A DNA stretch of 64,000 nt, from assembly GCA_020444165.1 (NCBI GenBank), contig JAHLLK010000001.1, forward strand, positions 124,001-188,000. The letters run 5' to 3'. Positions 16,335-25,619 of this stretch are shown here, in pieces (the first letter of the stretch is position 1; every line of letters begins with the position of its first letter). A program made the translations under genes and the position numbers. The notes under the pieces were generated by a model that did no database searches, was not told the DNA's origin, and saw nothing but the letters and a program-made list of their open reading frames with translations. The DNA comes from Deltaproteobacteria bacterium (GTDB taxonomy: Bacteria; Desulfobacterota; Desulfarculia; Desulfarculales; Desulfarculaceae).

Positions 16335-16591
16335 CCCGGAAATTTCCTGAAGCCCGGGTGTCCGGCTGCGCCAGATGCCCGCCGGCCGCACCCGCGACTT
16401 CGCGCCAACCGCGACGTAGCCCTGGCTACGCCTCTCGGTTGTCGCTCGTTCGTCGCCTTGCCGGCCGCCAGCGGGCTCTGCCGGTCCAGGTGACAAAACG
16501 CGACCTGGAAAACCGGAAGGCATCAAGGCAAAAACTGTCTCAAATCAGATCGTTGTCGATCCAAGCACCCGGCCCCTACGGAATATCCGGG
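16335..16591 (+). repeat. Terminal-inverted-repeat element, copy 1
   Basis: The element is bounded by CCCGGAAATTTCC and its near inverse GGAATATCCGGG, 257 bases apart. Inside are conserved blocks GTCCGGCTGCGCCAGATGCC, an apex hairpin GACGTAG-CCCTGG-CTACG, GCCTTGCCGGCCGCC and GGTGACAAAACG. It is related over its length to copies at 27164-27417 (inverted) and 60256-60572. No open frame is conserved among copies, so this is a non-coding, MITE-like or structured-RNA element. Confidence 0.65.
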
Positions 16592-16596
16592 TTCAA

Positions 16597-16620
16597 CCGA
16601 CGTCAAACTATTGACGTCGG
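16597..16620. repeat. Perfect 10-bp hairpin next to element copy 1
   Basis: CCGACGTCAA and TTGACGTCGG flank the loop ACTA. It begins 6 bases beyond the element end. It could be an operator-like palindrome or part of the element's extended structure. Confidence 0.4.
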
Positions 16621-16920
16621 GCGAGGCGTCTCAGGAAATTATATCAAAATTTCGGCCGAAGCAAGAGTTTGCCAACCTGGGAATCGGGGACTAAAGCCCG
16701 CGGAAACCCGGGCCGCAGCGGGGGGGAGGGTTGCTTCCGGCCCGCAGGCGGCTGCTCAGGAACGCGCAAGGCCCCATTCCGGCGGAAAATCTGCCCGCGC
16801 CCGCGCCAATCCCCCGACGCGGCTTCCGCGGCCGGCGGGCGGGCGGGGTCAAAACTCCGGCGGAGCGGAGCCGCCCCGCCGGCGTCAGCTTGTCACCGGG
16901 AAGAGAGCCCGGCGCGGGGC

Positions 16921-17979
16921 TCAGAGCCCGCCGCCGCCCTGGAGGTAGGCCAGGGCCTGGTCGGCCCGCAGCATGCCCCAGCCGGTAGTGGCGTCCACCC
17001 CCGCTTCCCCCAGGTCCTCGGCCGTGCCGCAGAGCACGTTCCGCAGCCAGTCCACCCGGGCCGGGCCCTTGTCCGGCAGGTTCAGGCCCAGGTCCTTGGC
17101 CTCGGACAGCACCAGGGCGGCCACCCCGCTGACCATGGGCGCGGCAAAGGAGGTGCCGTCCACCGGATAATAGCCGTTGGGGTCGTAGGGATTGTAGGTC
17201 TGGGCGATGTCCACCCCCGGGGCCATGAGGCCGAACTGGCCGTCCTCCAGGGGGAAGTTGGAAAAGTCCGCCTTGTTCTTGTTCTGGTCCACGGCGCCCA
17301 CGGACAGGGTGGAGGAAAAGTAGGCTGGGTCACAGGCAAACGGCAGGTCGGAGTTGCCGGCGGACGCCACCACCAGGACACCGTGATCGTAAGCGTACTG
17401 GCAGGCTTCCGCGAGGCCGGGGTATTCGGAGTAAGTGCCCCAGGAGGCGTTTATCACATCGGCGCCCTCATCCACCGCATAGCGGATGGCCTGGAGAGGG
17501 GCGTTATAGGCATATGGCGTGACCACGGAGCCCAGCATCTTCTCCATCATCAAGGTAGTGTTGAAGGCTATCCCCGCGGCGCCATAGTCGTTGTTGGTCC
17601 GTTGCCCGATAATTCCGGCAGTGACATTACCATGAGCGACATAGGTGGAGGAATATTCGTAATAAGGGAAGGTGTCCCAATAATAGAAATCCAGACTGTG
17701 GTCTGTATCCAAGTTAGCTAAATCGTGATAATAATAGGTGGCGGTCCTTTTGGCGTAATCACGCTTCACTGAGCAGGCTATCCCATTGTCCAGCACCGCC
17801 ACCGTGACATCCTGGCGGCCGCCCATCTGCAAGTCCCAGGCTGCTTCCATGCCGATGGCCTTGAGGCCCCATTGCTGGGGATAGAGCGGATCGTTGGGTT
17901 GGAAAGCCGGGGCCAACCCGGCCAGGGCCAGGCCCAGAAAAGACACCAAGGCCAAAAGCAAGGCCAACTTGCGCAGCAT
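16921..17979 (-). CDS. Secreted subtilisin-like serine protease (S8)
   Basis: The protein has 352 residues from the ATG at 17979. A signal peptide (1-25) is followed at once by NDPLYPQQWGL, the usual N-terminal strand of mature subtilases, so there is no I9-type propeptide. Catalytic residues: Asp in VAVLDNGIA (family DTGI/DSGI), His in VAHGNVTAGIIG (family HGTHVAGI), Asn in ASAGNSDLP and Ser in GTSFAAPMVSG. The His motif is HGNVTAG, one residue pattern away from normal. A Tyr-rich surface segment lies between the Asp and the His. It is probably extracellular or periplasmic; the target is unknown. Confidence 0.85.
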   Translation of the reverse strand: MLRKLALLLALVSFLGLALAGLAPAFQPNDPLYPQQWGLKAIGMEAAWDLQMGGRQDVTVAVLDNGIACSVKRDYAKRTATYYYHDLANLDTDHSLDFYYWDTFPYYEYSSTYVAHGNVTAGIIGQRTNNDYGAAGIAFNTTLMMEKMLGSVVTPYAYNAPLQAIRYAVDEGADVINASWGTYSEYPGLAEACQYAYDHGVLVVASAGNSDLPFACDPAYFSSTLSVGAVDQNKNKADFSNFPLEDGQFGLMAPGVDIAQTYNPYDPNGYYPVDGTSFAAPMVSGVAALVLSEAKDLGLNLPDKGPARVDWLRNVLCGTAEDLGEAGVDATTGWGMLRADQALAYLQGGGGL

Positions 17980-18207
17980 TTTTCCCCCCGTGGAAAATCG
18001 AATGAACGCTGAACGGCCGTGAACCCTCTGGCACGGCCGGACGCCGGGCGCAGTCCCTCGCCTCGGGCGGCGTATTTGGCCCTCGGTCAACGAAACCGCA
18101 GCACTTATTTGGCAGGCCCCCCGAAAAGAACTACGCAGCATGCGTACAGTATAGAGAATAAACCAGGACCGGAGTCCCGGTCAAGCTGTTACAGCCTGCT
18201 GACCGCC

Positions 18208-18249
18208 AAAAAGCCCGGCCCCGCCCGGGTAATAGCTCCCGGGCGGGGC
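18208..18249 (-). terminator. Intrinsic terminator of fadD
   Basis: On the minus strand, a perfect 12-bp GC stem (18218-18229 with 18238-18249) with an 8-base loop is followed by a short spacer and TTTTT (18212-18208). It lies about 20 bases past the fadD stop. This is the clearest classical terminator in the window. Confidence 0.75.
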
Positions 18250-18267
18250 AAGGTCGAAAAATACTGG

Positions 18268-20007
18268 TTATTTTTTGCCGATTTCCTCGGCCCGAAGCAC
18301 CCGCCGGAGCACCTTGCCCACGGCCGACACCGGCAACTGGTCGCGGAACTCCACCTCCCGGGGCCGCTTGTACCCGGTCAGGTTCTCGCGGCAGAACTCC
18401 AGGATCTCTTCCTCCGTGGCCTCGGCCCCGGCTTTGAGCTGCACAAAGGCCTTGACCTTCTCGCCGGAGCGGGGGTCGGGCACCCCGATCACCGCCGCCG
18501 CCTGCACCTTGGGATGGGTGTAGAGCACCTCCTCGATCTCCCGGGGATAGGCGTTGAACCCGCCCACCAGGATGAGGTCCTTTTTGCGGTCGGTGATGGT
18601 CAGGAACCCGTCTTCGTCCAGATGGCCGATGTCGCCGGTGAGGAAGTAACGTTGGCCGTCGATCTCGCGGAACACCTCGGCGTCGGCGTCGGGGCGGTTC
18701 CAGTAGCCCACCATGACCTGGGGACCCGAGCCGGCGATCTCGCCGTCCTCGCCCAGGGGCAGGGTGGTGGTGCCGGTGTCCAGATCCACGATGGCGATGT
18801 CGGTGTCCGGCAGGGGCAGACCCACGGTGCCCACCTTGCGGGTCTCGGGATCGGTGGGGTTCACGGTCAACACCGGGCTGGTTTCGGACAGGCCGTAGCC
18901 CTCGAAGATTATCGAGCCGGTCTTTTCCTCGAATTGCCGGAGCACCTCCACCGGCAACGGCGCGCCGCCCGAGCCGCAGGCGCGGATGGAGGTCAGGTCG
19001 AAGTTGCCCACCAGGGGATGGTGGATCATGGCCGTGAAGATGGTGGGCACGGCGATGACCGCGGTGCATTTGTAGTTCTGGATGGCCTCCAACACCGGGG
19101 TGAAGGGCGGTTTGCCGGCCCGGGGATCGGGGATGCACACCAGCCGGCTGCCGGTGCGCACCGAATTGAGCAGGCACAGGGTGAGCCCGAAGCTGTGGTA
19201 CCAGGGCAACACCCCCAGGAAGGTCTCGGCGCCGCCCGGCCGGTAGCGTTGATAGGGCCCGCCCGGCTTATCGGGAGGAAGTTGCACCCAGATCTCGGTG
19301 GCCTGGGAGTTGTAAACCAGGCTGCGGTGCAACAACGCCGCGCCCTTGGGCACCCCGGTGGTGCCGCCGGTGTAGATGATCAGCGCCAGGTCCTGGTTGG
19401 GATCGATGCTCACCGCCGGGGGCTGGGGCGGGGTGCTTTTCAGCACCTGGTCATAGCTCAGATGCCCGGCCTGGTGGGAGTCCGCTTTGGGGATCTTGCC
19501 CAAGAGCCCGCCCAAGAAGCCCTTCAAGGGGGGCAGCCAGGCCTTCAGGTTCGCGTAGACCAGGGTTTCCACGCCAGTGCCGGCGATGGCCTCGCAGGCA
19601 GTGGCGTAAAACTGCGGGTGGTCCATGACGAACAGGGCCTTGGCCCCGCTGTCCAAAAGCTGCTTGTGCAGCTCCCGGGCGGTGTACAGGGGGTTGCAGG
19701 TCACCGCCACCGCCCCGGCGCGGAGGATGCCGAAAAAGATCACCGGAAACTGGGGGAGGTTGGGCAGGAACATGGCCACGCGGTCGCCCTTTTCGATGCC
19801 CCGGGAGGCCAGGAAGCCGGCGGTGCGTTGGGCCGCGTCCCAACTCTGGGTAAAGGTGCGCGTGGCGCCCTCGAAGATGGTGAAGGTGGCATCCGGATAG
19901 AGGCGGGCGGCGTCCTCCAAAAGCGCGTACACGGGTTTGTCGAAACCACTGATCTCATAGGGCACGCCTTGCGGCCACCGGTCTCCTTGCCAAGGCTTCC
20001 TCTCCAT
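18268..20007 (-). CDS. fadD: Long-chain fatty acid--CoA ligase
   Basis: The protein has 579 residues from the ATG at 20007, preceded by GGGGAGGAG. It is an ANL-superfamily adenylating enzyme: P-loop YTGGTTGVPKGA (about 215-226), LPWYHSFG, EGYGLSETSPV (A5), YFLTGDIGHLDEDGFLTITD (A7/A8 region) and the catalytic lysine in PVSAVGKVLRR near the C-terminus. It activates fatty acids to acyl-AMP and then acyl-CoA at the inner membrane for beta-oxidation or lipid use. It is monocistronic, with its own terminator. Confidence 0.9.
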   Translation of the reverse strand: MERKPWQGDRWPQGVPYEISGFDKPVYALLEDAARLYPDATFTIFEGATRTFTQSWDAAQRTAGFLASRGIEKGDRVAMFLPNLPQFPVIFFGILRAGAVAVTCNPLYTARELHKQLLDSGAKALFVMDHPQFYATACEAIAGTGVETLVYANLKAWLPPLKGFLGGLLGKIPKADSHQAGHLSYDQVLKSTPPQPPAVSIDPNQDLALIIYTGGTTGVPKGAALLHRSLVYNSQATEIWVQLPPDKPGGPYQRYRPGGAETFLGVLPWYHSFGLTLCLLNSVRTGSRLVCIPDPRAGKPPFTPVLEAIQNYKCTAVIAVPTIFTAMIHHPLVGNFDLTSIRACGSGGAPLPVEVLRQFEEKTGSIIFEGYGLSETSPVLTVNPTDPETRKVGTVGLPLPDTDIAIVDLDTGTTTLPLGEDGEIAGSGPQVMVGYWNRPDADAEVFREIDGQRYFLTGDIGHLDEDGFLTITDRKKDLILVGGFNAYPREIEEVLYTHPKVQAAAVIGVPDPRSGEKVKAFVQLKAGAEATEEEILEFCRENLTGYKRPREVEFRDQLPVSAVGKVLRRVLRAEEIGKK

Positions 20008-20342
20008 CTGCTCCTCCCCTCTGGTTCTGCGACACGCAAAATGGTTGTGTTGGCACCCCGCTGGGGGGTGGGCGTCCCCTGGTCGGACGCCCTGAATTTT
20101 TATAACATACGGGGGGTGGCCAAAGGGAGATAGCACATGGGTTTGCCTGCCGTTTTAACCGCCATCATTCAGCAGCGCTGACGACGGCAGGGCCGGGCCC
20201 CAGGGGTGGCCGGGATCGGGAGGCGGCAAAGGGCTCCAGGGCGCATGGGGCGGGCGTCGGGCAGGCCCCCTGGGGCGGGCCCAGGCAAGTCCCCAGGGCC
20301 GGCCGGCGGAGCGGCCCCGGAGCGGGCAGGGGGAGGCGGCGC
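20008..20342. other. Spacer between the sugar-enzyme fusion and fadD
   Basis: This 335-base stretch is extremely GC-rich at its left half (20200-20342), with no supported gene. On the right, GGGCGTCC and GGACGCCC form an 8-bp hairpin near 20067-20090, next to an AT-rich patch (ATTTTTATAACATA) where the fadD promoter probably lies. Confidence 0.4.
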
Positions 20343-21929
20343 TCAGGCGGGCCGCAGGCGGTCGTTTTCCAAAAGGTAGTCCCGGCCGCAGGCCGCGCAA
20401 TGGGCCTGGCCCGCTTGCAGGCTGAGGCGCTCCCCGCACTGGCACATCCAGCCCAGGGGATGGGCCGGGTTGCCGGCCACCAGGGCGTAGTCCGGCACGT
20501 CGTGGGTCACCACCGCGCCGGCGGCCACAAAGGCGTGGCGGCCGATGGTGTGGCCGCACACGATGGTGCAGTTGGCCCCCAGGGTGGCGCCTTCCCGCAC
20601 CAGGGTGGGGCGGTATTCGTTTTTCCGGCTGATGGAGGCCCGGGGATTCACCACGTTGGTGAAGACCATGGAGGGGCCGCAGAACACGTGGTCCTCCAGG
20701 GTCACCCCTTCGAACACGCTTACGTTGTTCTGGATCTTCACCCCGCGGCCCACCACGGCCCGGGGGCCCACCACCACGTTCTGGCCCAGGGAGCAGCCTT
20801 CGCCGATACGGCTGCCGGTGATGACGTGGGCAAAATGCCAGATGCGGGTGCCTTGGCCGATGGAGGCCCCCTCGTCGATAAGGGCCGTGGGGTGGGCGGT
20901 GTAACCCGCGGCCTGGGTGCGGCCGAACTCGTCCACGCCGGGATGGGCCACCCCGCCGCTGTCCAGGGATTTCTGGCAGGCGTCCAAGACGGCCAGCACG
21001 GCCAAGCCCTCCCGGCCGTCGGTCAGGGGGGTGGCCCCGCTGGCCACGCAGTCCAGGAAATGGGCGCACTCGGCGGCCAAGGGCTCGCCCGCTTCCACCG
21101 CCACCTTCACGGGCTCCACCTTCTCGGCCACCGGGTGGCGGTGCTTCCAGGCGATCTTGTGGGGATAGAACAGGAGCTTGTCCGCGGGCAGGGTGTCGTC
21201 GAACACGGCCATGCCCGCCTCGCCCACCACCACCAGCTTCTGCTCCTTGAAGGGGTGCAGCCAGTTCACGAAGATGTGGGCCTTGACCCCGGAAGGGAAG
21301 CTCAGGTTGGACACGGTGACGTCGGCGATGGCGCTCTGCAAAAAAGTCCCGCCGTGGCTGGCCACCTGGTTCGGCATCTCCCCGGTCAGGGCCAGGATCA
21401 CCGAGATGTCATGGGGCGCAAACGACCAGACGATGTTCTCTTCCTGGCGCACCCGGCCCAGGTTCAGCCGGTTGGAATATATATAGTTGAGCCGCCCCAG
21501 CTCCCCCTCGTCCACCATGGCCTTCAGGCGGATCACCGCGGGGTGGTAGTGCAGGATGTGCCCCACCATCAAGACCAGGCCGGCGCCCTCCGCCCGGCGC
21601 ACCAGCTCGCTCCCCTCGTCCAGGTCCAGGCACAGGGGCTTTTCCACGAACACGTGCTTGCCTTTGGCCAGGGCCCGGGCCACCAATTCGGCGTGGGTGG
21701 GGGCGGGGGTGCTGATCACCACCGCGGCGAGATCGGGGTCGGAAAGCACCGCCTCGGCTTCCGGCCAGAGGGCCACCCCGGGGTAGGCCCGCCCCACGGC
21801 CTCGCGGCGCTCCGGGTCCGGCTCCACCACGGCGGCCAGGGCCCCCAGGGCGGAAAAGTTGCGCACCAGGTTCTTGCCCCAGGCGCCGGCGCCGATAACG
21901 GCTACGCGGGGGGCGCTTCGTTCAGGCAT
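20343..21929 (-). CDS. Fused Gfo/Idh/MocA dehydrogenase and left-handed beta-helix acetyltransferase
   Basis: This 528-residue protein has two enzyme halves. Residues about 1-315 are a Gfo/Idh/MocA oxidoreductase: VAVIGAGAWGKNLVRNF dinucleotide fold, EKPLCLDLDEG, and GHILHYHPAV. Residues about 330-500 are hexapeptide repeats of a left-handed beta-helix acyltransferase (IGQGTRIWHFAHV, VVVGPRAVVGRGVKIQNN, FVAAGAVVTHDVPDYALVAG). A C-terminal zinc ribbon has CQCG and CAACG. Separate homologues WbpB/WlbA and WbpD/WlbB act on UDP-GlcNAcA to make 2,3-diacetamido sugars of surface polysaccharides, so the fusion would join two such steps. The substrate is inferred. Confidence 0.85.
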   Translation of the reverse strand: MPERSAPRVAVIGAGAWGKNLVRNFSALGALAAVVEPDPERREAVGRAYPGVALWPEAEAVLSDPDLAAVVISTPAPTHAELVARALAKGKHVFVEKPLCLDLDEGSELVRRAEGAGLVLMVGHILHYHPAVIRLKAMVDEGELGRLNYIYSNRLNLGRVRQEENIVWSFAPHDISVILALTGEMPNQVASHGGTFLQSAIADVTVSNLSFPSGVKAHIFVNWLHPFKEQKLVVVGEAGMAVFDDTLPADKLLFYPHKIAWKHRHPVAEKVEPVKVAVEAGEPLAAECAHFLDCVASGATPLTDGREGLAVLAVLDACQKSLDSGGVAHPGVDEFGRTQAAGYTAHPTALIDEGASIGQGTRIWHFAHVITGSRIGEGCSLGQNVVVGPRAVVGRGVKIQNNVSVFEGVTLEDHVFCGPSMVFTNVVNPRASISRKNEYRPTLVREGATLGANCTIVCGHTIGRHAFVAAGAVVTHDVPDYALVAGNPAHPLGWMCQCGERLSLQAGQAHCAACGRDYLLENDRLRPA

Positions 21930-21984
21930 GGGTTCCTTTCCAGGCGGTCCGGGCTGGTTTGCGGCCCCGACAGCCAGCCTGCTC

Positions 21985-22845
21985 TCAGTGCAGCCGGGGG
22001 TCCAGCGAGTCCCGGATGCCCTCGCCCAGGAGGTTGTAGCCCAGCACCGTGATCAGGATGGCCAGGCCCGGGAAGAAGGAGAGCCACCAGGCGATCTCGA
22101 TGTTGTCCTTGCCCTGGGAAAGGATGTTGCCCCAACTTGGGTCCGGCGGCTGCACCCCCAGGCCCAGGAAGGAGAGCCCGCTCTCGGTGAGGATGGCCCC
22201 GGCCACCCCCAGGGTGGCGGCCACCAAGACCGGGGCCAGGGCGTTGGGGAGGATGTGGCGGAAGATGATCCGCAGATCGCCGGCCCCCAGGCTGCGGGCC
22301 GCCACCACGTACTCGCGCTCCTTCAAGGTCAGAAATTCCGCCCGCACCAAACGGGCCACCCCCATCCAGCCGGTGAGCCCGATCACCGCCATGATATTGG
22401 TGATATCCGGGTCCAAGAGGGCGATGACCGCCAAAATGAGGAAGAAGGTGGGGAAGCACAGCATCATGTCGGTGAAGCGCATGATCACCGCGTCCACCCG
22501 GCCGCCGTAAAACCCGGCCAGGGAGCCCAAAAAGGCCCCGATCAGGGTGGCCAGCCCGGCCGCCACCAGGCCCACCTGCAGGCTCACCCGGCTGCCGTAG
22601 ACCATGCGGCTGAACACGTCGCGGCCCAGATCGTCGGTGCCGAACAGATGGGTCAGGCTGGGGGGCATGAGGATGTTGGCCACGTCAATGGCGTCCGGGT
22701 CCAGGGGGGCCAGCCAGGGAGCCAGGGCGGCCACCACCAACAGGGAAAGCACCACGGCTAAGCCGGCCAGGGCCAGGCGGTTGGTCTTCAGCCGGGTCAT
22801 GAACTCGCCGTAGAGGCCCAGGTCGCCGGGGGATTGGCTGGTCAT
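21985..22845 (-). CDS. Peptide/nickel-type ABC transporter permease (DppC/OppC family)
   Basis: This 286-residue inner-membrane protein has the DppC plan: an N-terminal OppC_N helix (about 25-50), [19 protein letters not shown], then five further helices. The EAA loop that docks on the ATPase reads [20 protein letters not shown] (about 165-184), and [17 protein letters not shown] follows. Its start overlaps the upstream permease by four bases. No ATPase genes follow; a sugar-modifying fusion gene comes next. Confidence 0.9.
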   Translation of the reverse strand: MTSQSPGDLGLYGEFMTRLKTNRLALAGLAVVLSLLVVAALAPWLAPLDPDAIDVANILMPPSLTHLFGTDDLGRDVFSRMVYGSRVSLQVGLVAAGLATLIGAFLGSLAGFYGGRVDAVIMRFTDMMLCFPTFFLILAVIALLDPDITNIMAVIGLTGWMGVARLVRAEFLTLKEREYVVAARSLGAGDLRIIFRHILPNALAPVLVAATLGVAGAILTESGLSFLGLGVQPPDPSWGNILSQGKDNIEIAWWLSFFPGLAILITVLGYNLLGEGIRDSLDPRLH

Positions 22846-23819
22846 CGCGAGTTCCTCACCCGGGGATCGGCCAAGGCGTAGCCCACGTCGGCCAAGAGGT
22901 TGCCCACCAGGGTCAACACCGCGCCGATGACCAGGCCGCCCATGACCAGGGGGTAGTCCCGGGCCATGACCGCGTCGTAGAACAGTTTGCCCATGCCGGG
23001 GATGGCGAAGATGGACTCGAAGATCACCGAGCCGCCGATGAGCCCCGGCACCGACAGCCCCAACAGGGTGATCAAGGGCATCATGGCGTTACGTAGCGCG
23101 TGATGGTAGATCACCGCGCCTTCGCCCAGGCCCTTGGCCCGCGCGGTGGTGATGTAGTCCTGGCGGATAACCTCCAGCATGTTGCCCCGCATATAGCGGC
23201 TCATGCCGGCCAGGCCGGCAAAGGCCGAGAGGATCACCGGCAGGCAGAGGTGCCGGGCATAATCCCAAATCTGGCCCAGGGGGGAGAGCTGGTCGTGGTC
23301 CAGGCTGGCGATCCCCGAGATGGGCAGCCAACCCAGGTGCACCCCAAAGACGATCATGCACAACAAGGCCAACCAGAAGGTGGGCGTGGCAAAGCCCACG
23401 AACACGAACACCGTGGTGGCCTGGTCAAAGGGCGAGCCCCGGTGGGTGGCGCTGTAGACCCCGATGGGCACGGCCACCCCCAGGACCAACAGGAGGCTCA
23501 GCACGTTGATGGTGATGGTGATGGGCAGGCGCTCCACGATCTTGTCCAGCACCGGCCGGCCGTCCGGCGAGAAGCTGGTGCCAAAATCCAGGCGGGCCAG
23601 GCGGGTGAGCCAATTCCAGTACTGCACGGGCACCGGCTTGTCCAGGCCGTACAGCTTGATCATGCGCTCCTTGGCGATGGCGCTGATCTTGGGGTTCAAA
23701 TCAGTGGCCAGGTCGGTGGGGGTGCCGGGAGCCAGATGCATGACCAGAAAGCTGATCAGGGTGATGCCGATCAGCAAGGGCACCATCATCAACAGGCGTT
23801 TGGCCAGATAGCTCAGCAT
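22842..23819 (-). CDS. Peptide/nickel-type ABC transporter permease (DppB/OppB family)
   Basis: The 325-residue inner-membrane protein opens with [20 protein letters not shown], a typical DppB start, and has six predicted helices. The EAA loop is [18 protein letters not shown], followed by [17 protein letters not shown] and the conserved [20 protein letters not shown] near the C-terminus. It pairs with the DppC-like subunit, overlapping by ATGA, to form the transmembrane channel for di- or oligopeptides or related solutes delivered by the binding protein 97 bases upstream. Confidence 0.9.
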   Translation of the reverse strand: MLSYLAKRLLMMVPLLIGITLISFLVMHLAPGTPTDLATDLNPKISAIAKERMIKLYGLDKPVPVQYWNWLTRLARLDFGTSFSPDGRPVLDKIVERLPITITINVLSLLLVLGVAVPIGVYSATHRGSPFDQATTVFVFVGFATPTFWLALLCMIVFGVHLGWLPISGIASLDHDQLSPLGQIWDYARHLCLPVILSAFAGLAGMSRYMRGNMLEVIRQDYITTARAKGLGEGAVIYHHALRNAMMPLITLLGLSVPGLIGGSVIFESIFAIPGMGKLFYDAVMARDYPLVMGGLVIGAVLTLVGNLLADVGYALADPRVRNSR

Positions 23820-23916
23820 ATCTCCGTGATTTCCCCGGGAAGGGGGACCAGGGGCCGCCTTCCCGCCGACATGGCCGGGGCGGGCCTCGGCCTGGTTCCC
23901 CGTTTGGCACGGGGGG

Positions 23917-25530
23917 TCAGGGTTGCCTCCGGGACTTTTGCAGGTTCAAGGGCACCCACCAGCGGATGAAGTTGTAGCTGATGCCGGCCGGTTCCTCCTT
24001 GATGCCCCGGAAACGGGCGGCCACGATGGGCAGGGCGTCGGCATAGTACAGGAAGGTGTAGGGCTGGTCCTCGGCCAGGATCTCCTGGCAGCGGTCGTAG
24101 ATGGCCTTGCGTTTGCCCGGGTCCAGGGTGCGTTGCCCCGCGAGCAGGAGCTTGTCCAGTTCGGCGTTTTTGTAGCTGGTGTGGTTCAGCTTGCCCCCGC
24201 CGATGTTGTCGCTGTGCCAAACGTCGTAGAGGTCCGGGTCCGGGGGGATGGTCCAGGCCAGGAGGATGGCCTCGAAGCGGCCCGGCCGGATGAAGTCCTT
24301 GATGAAGGCGGCCCACTCCAGGGTGCGCAGCTTCACCTCGATGCCGATCTCCCGGAGGCGGCGCTGGATGATGACCCCGGCGTTGGCCCGGTAGGAGTTG
24401 CCCTGGTTGGTCTGGATCTCGAAGCGGAAGGGCTGGCCGTCCTTGTCCAAAAGCCCGTCGCCGTTGCTGTCGGTCCAGCCGGCCTGGGCCAACAGCTCCT
24501 TGGCCTTGGCCGGATCATAGGGATAACGCTTGACCTTGGGGTTGTACCACTGGCTGGTGGGGAGATAGGGCCCCGTGGCCGGCTGGCCCAGGCCCAGGAG
24601 CACTCCCTTGACGATCTCGTCCTTGTTGATGGCGTAGGTCAGGGCCTGCCGGACCCGCTTGTCTTGGAAGCGAGGGTCCTTCATATTGTAGCCCAGGTAG
24701 GTGTAAGAGGCGGAAAGGTACTTGAATTTCTGGAAGTTTTCCTTAAACTGCCTGGTCTCGGTCTGGCGGCTGTATTGCAAGGCCGTCAGCCCCATCATGT
24801 CCAGGCCGCCGGAGCGCAGCTCCAGGAACATGGTGGCCATGTCCGGAATGATGCGGGTGGTCACCCGGTCCAGATAGGCCCGGCCCTCGAAGTAGTCGGG
24901 ATAATACTCCAAGGTCAGGCGCTGGCCGGTCTTCCACTCCACCAGGCGGTAGGGCCCTGTCCCCACCGGGTTGCGGTTCAAGGGCGAGGTGGCCGTGTCG
25001 TGGCCCTTCAGGAGATGGGCCGGGAGCTGCGAGAGGCCCCAGGAAGCCAGACCCGGGGCGTAAGGCTCCTTGTAGTGCACCACAAAGGTGTAAGGATCAG
25101 GGGTCTCGGCCTTGGCCACCTTCATGAAGTCGCCGGAGTAGGGGGTGGGGGTCTTGGGGTCCACCATGAACTGGTAGCTGAACAGCGCGTCGGCCGAGGT
25201 GTAGGGCTTGCCGTCCTGCCATTTCACCCCCTTGCGGAGATGGAAGGTCATGGTGAGCCCGTCGGGGCTGACCTCCCAGGACTCGGCCAGGTCGCCGGTG
25301 AGCTTGATGTCCTTGTCGTACTTCAACAAGCCGTTGTAGATCTGATTCTGGATCTCGCTGGAGGCTGAGTCCGTGGTGATCATGGGGATCATGCTGGTGG
25401 CGTCGCCGATGGAGCCCAGCACGATCTGGCCACCGGGGGTGGGCGTATCCGCCCCGGCCAGGGCCGGCGCCGTCAGCAGAAAAACGGCCAGGGCCCAACA
25501 CCCGGCCAGCCAAGCACCACGTTTCTGCAA
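23917..25530 (-). CDS. Periplasmic solute-binding protein, family 5 (peptide type)
   Basis: The protein has about 537 residues from a TTG at 25530 with GGGGAGG upstream; a GTG at 25545 in frame lacks a ribosome site. A signal peptide (about 1-27) is followed by [20 protein letters not shown]_bac_5 features include [40 protein letters not shown] and [19 protein letters not shown] in the first half. It captures peptides or similar ligands for the two permeases. Ligand specificity cannot be read from sequence. It is first gene of the transporter unit. Confidence 0.9.
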   Translation of the reverse strand: MQKRGAWLAGCWALAVFLLTAPALAGADTPTPGGQIVLGSIGDATSMIPMITTDSASSEIQNQIYNGLLKYDKDIKLTGDLAESWEVSPDGLTMTFHLRKGVKWQDGKPYTSADALFSYQFMVDPKTPTPYSGDFMKVAKAETPDPYTFVVHYKEPYAPGLASWGLSQLPAHLLKGHDTATSPLNRNPVGTGPYRLVEWKTGQRLTLEYYPDYFEGRAYLDRVTTRIIPDMATMFLELRSGGLDMMGLTALQYSRQTETRQFKENFQKFKYLSASYTYLGYNMKDPRFQDKRVRQALTYAINKDEIVKGVLLGLGQPATGPYLPTSQWYNPKVKRYPYDPAKAKELLAQAGWTDSNGDGLLDKDGQPFRFEIQTNQGNSYRANAGVIIQRRLREIGIEVKLRTLEWAAFIKDFIRPGRFEAILLAWTIPPDPDLYDVWHSDNIGGGKLNHTSYKNAELDKLLLAGQRTLDPGKRKAIYDRCQEILAEDQPYTFLYYADALPIVAARFRGIKEEPAGISYNFIRWWVPLNLQKSRRQP

Positions 25531-25619
25531 GTTCCGCCTCCCCACCCGGGGCGCCCGGGTCTAAAGCATTTATTCCCCGCCAGTTTAGCTTTCCCCGTGC
25601 CACCAAGCAAGGGCTATAC

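Larger units (their letters stand above)
16110..16920. other. Long spacer between the subtilase and DUF3047 genes
   Basis: This 811-base stretch holds copy 1 of the terminal-inverted-repeat element (16335-16591) and a 10-bp perfect hairpin directly after it (16597-16620). Otherwise it is GC-rich with no supported gene. A short hairpin of six pairs lies just past the subtilase stop. Confidence 0.5.

Noticed and set aside
16110..16526. N-terminal extension of the DUF3047 protein (139 more residues)
   Set aside because: It translates across repeat copy 1, is Pro/Arg-rich, and lies before a proper signal peptide with its own ribosome site.
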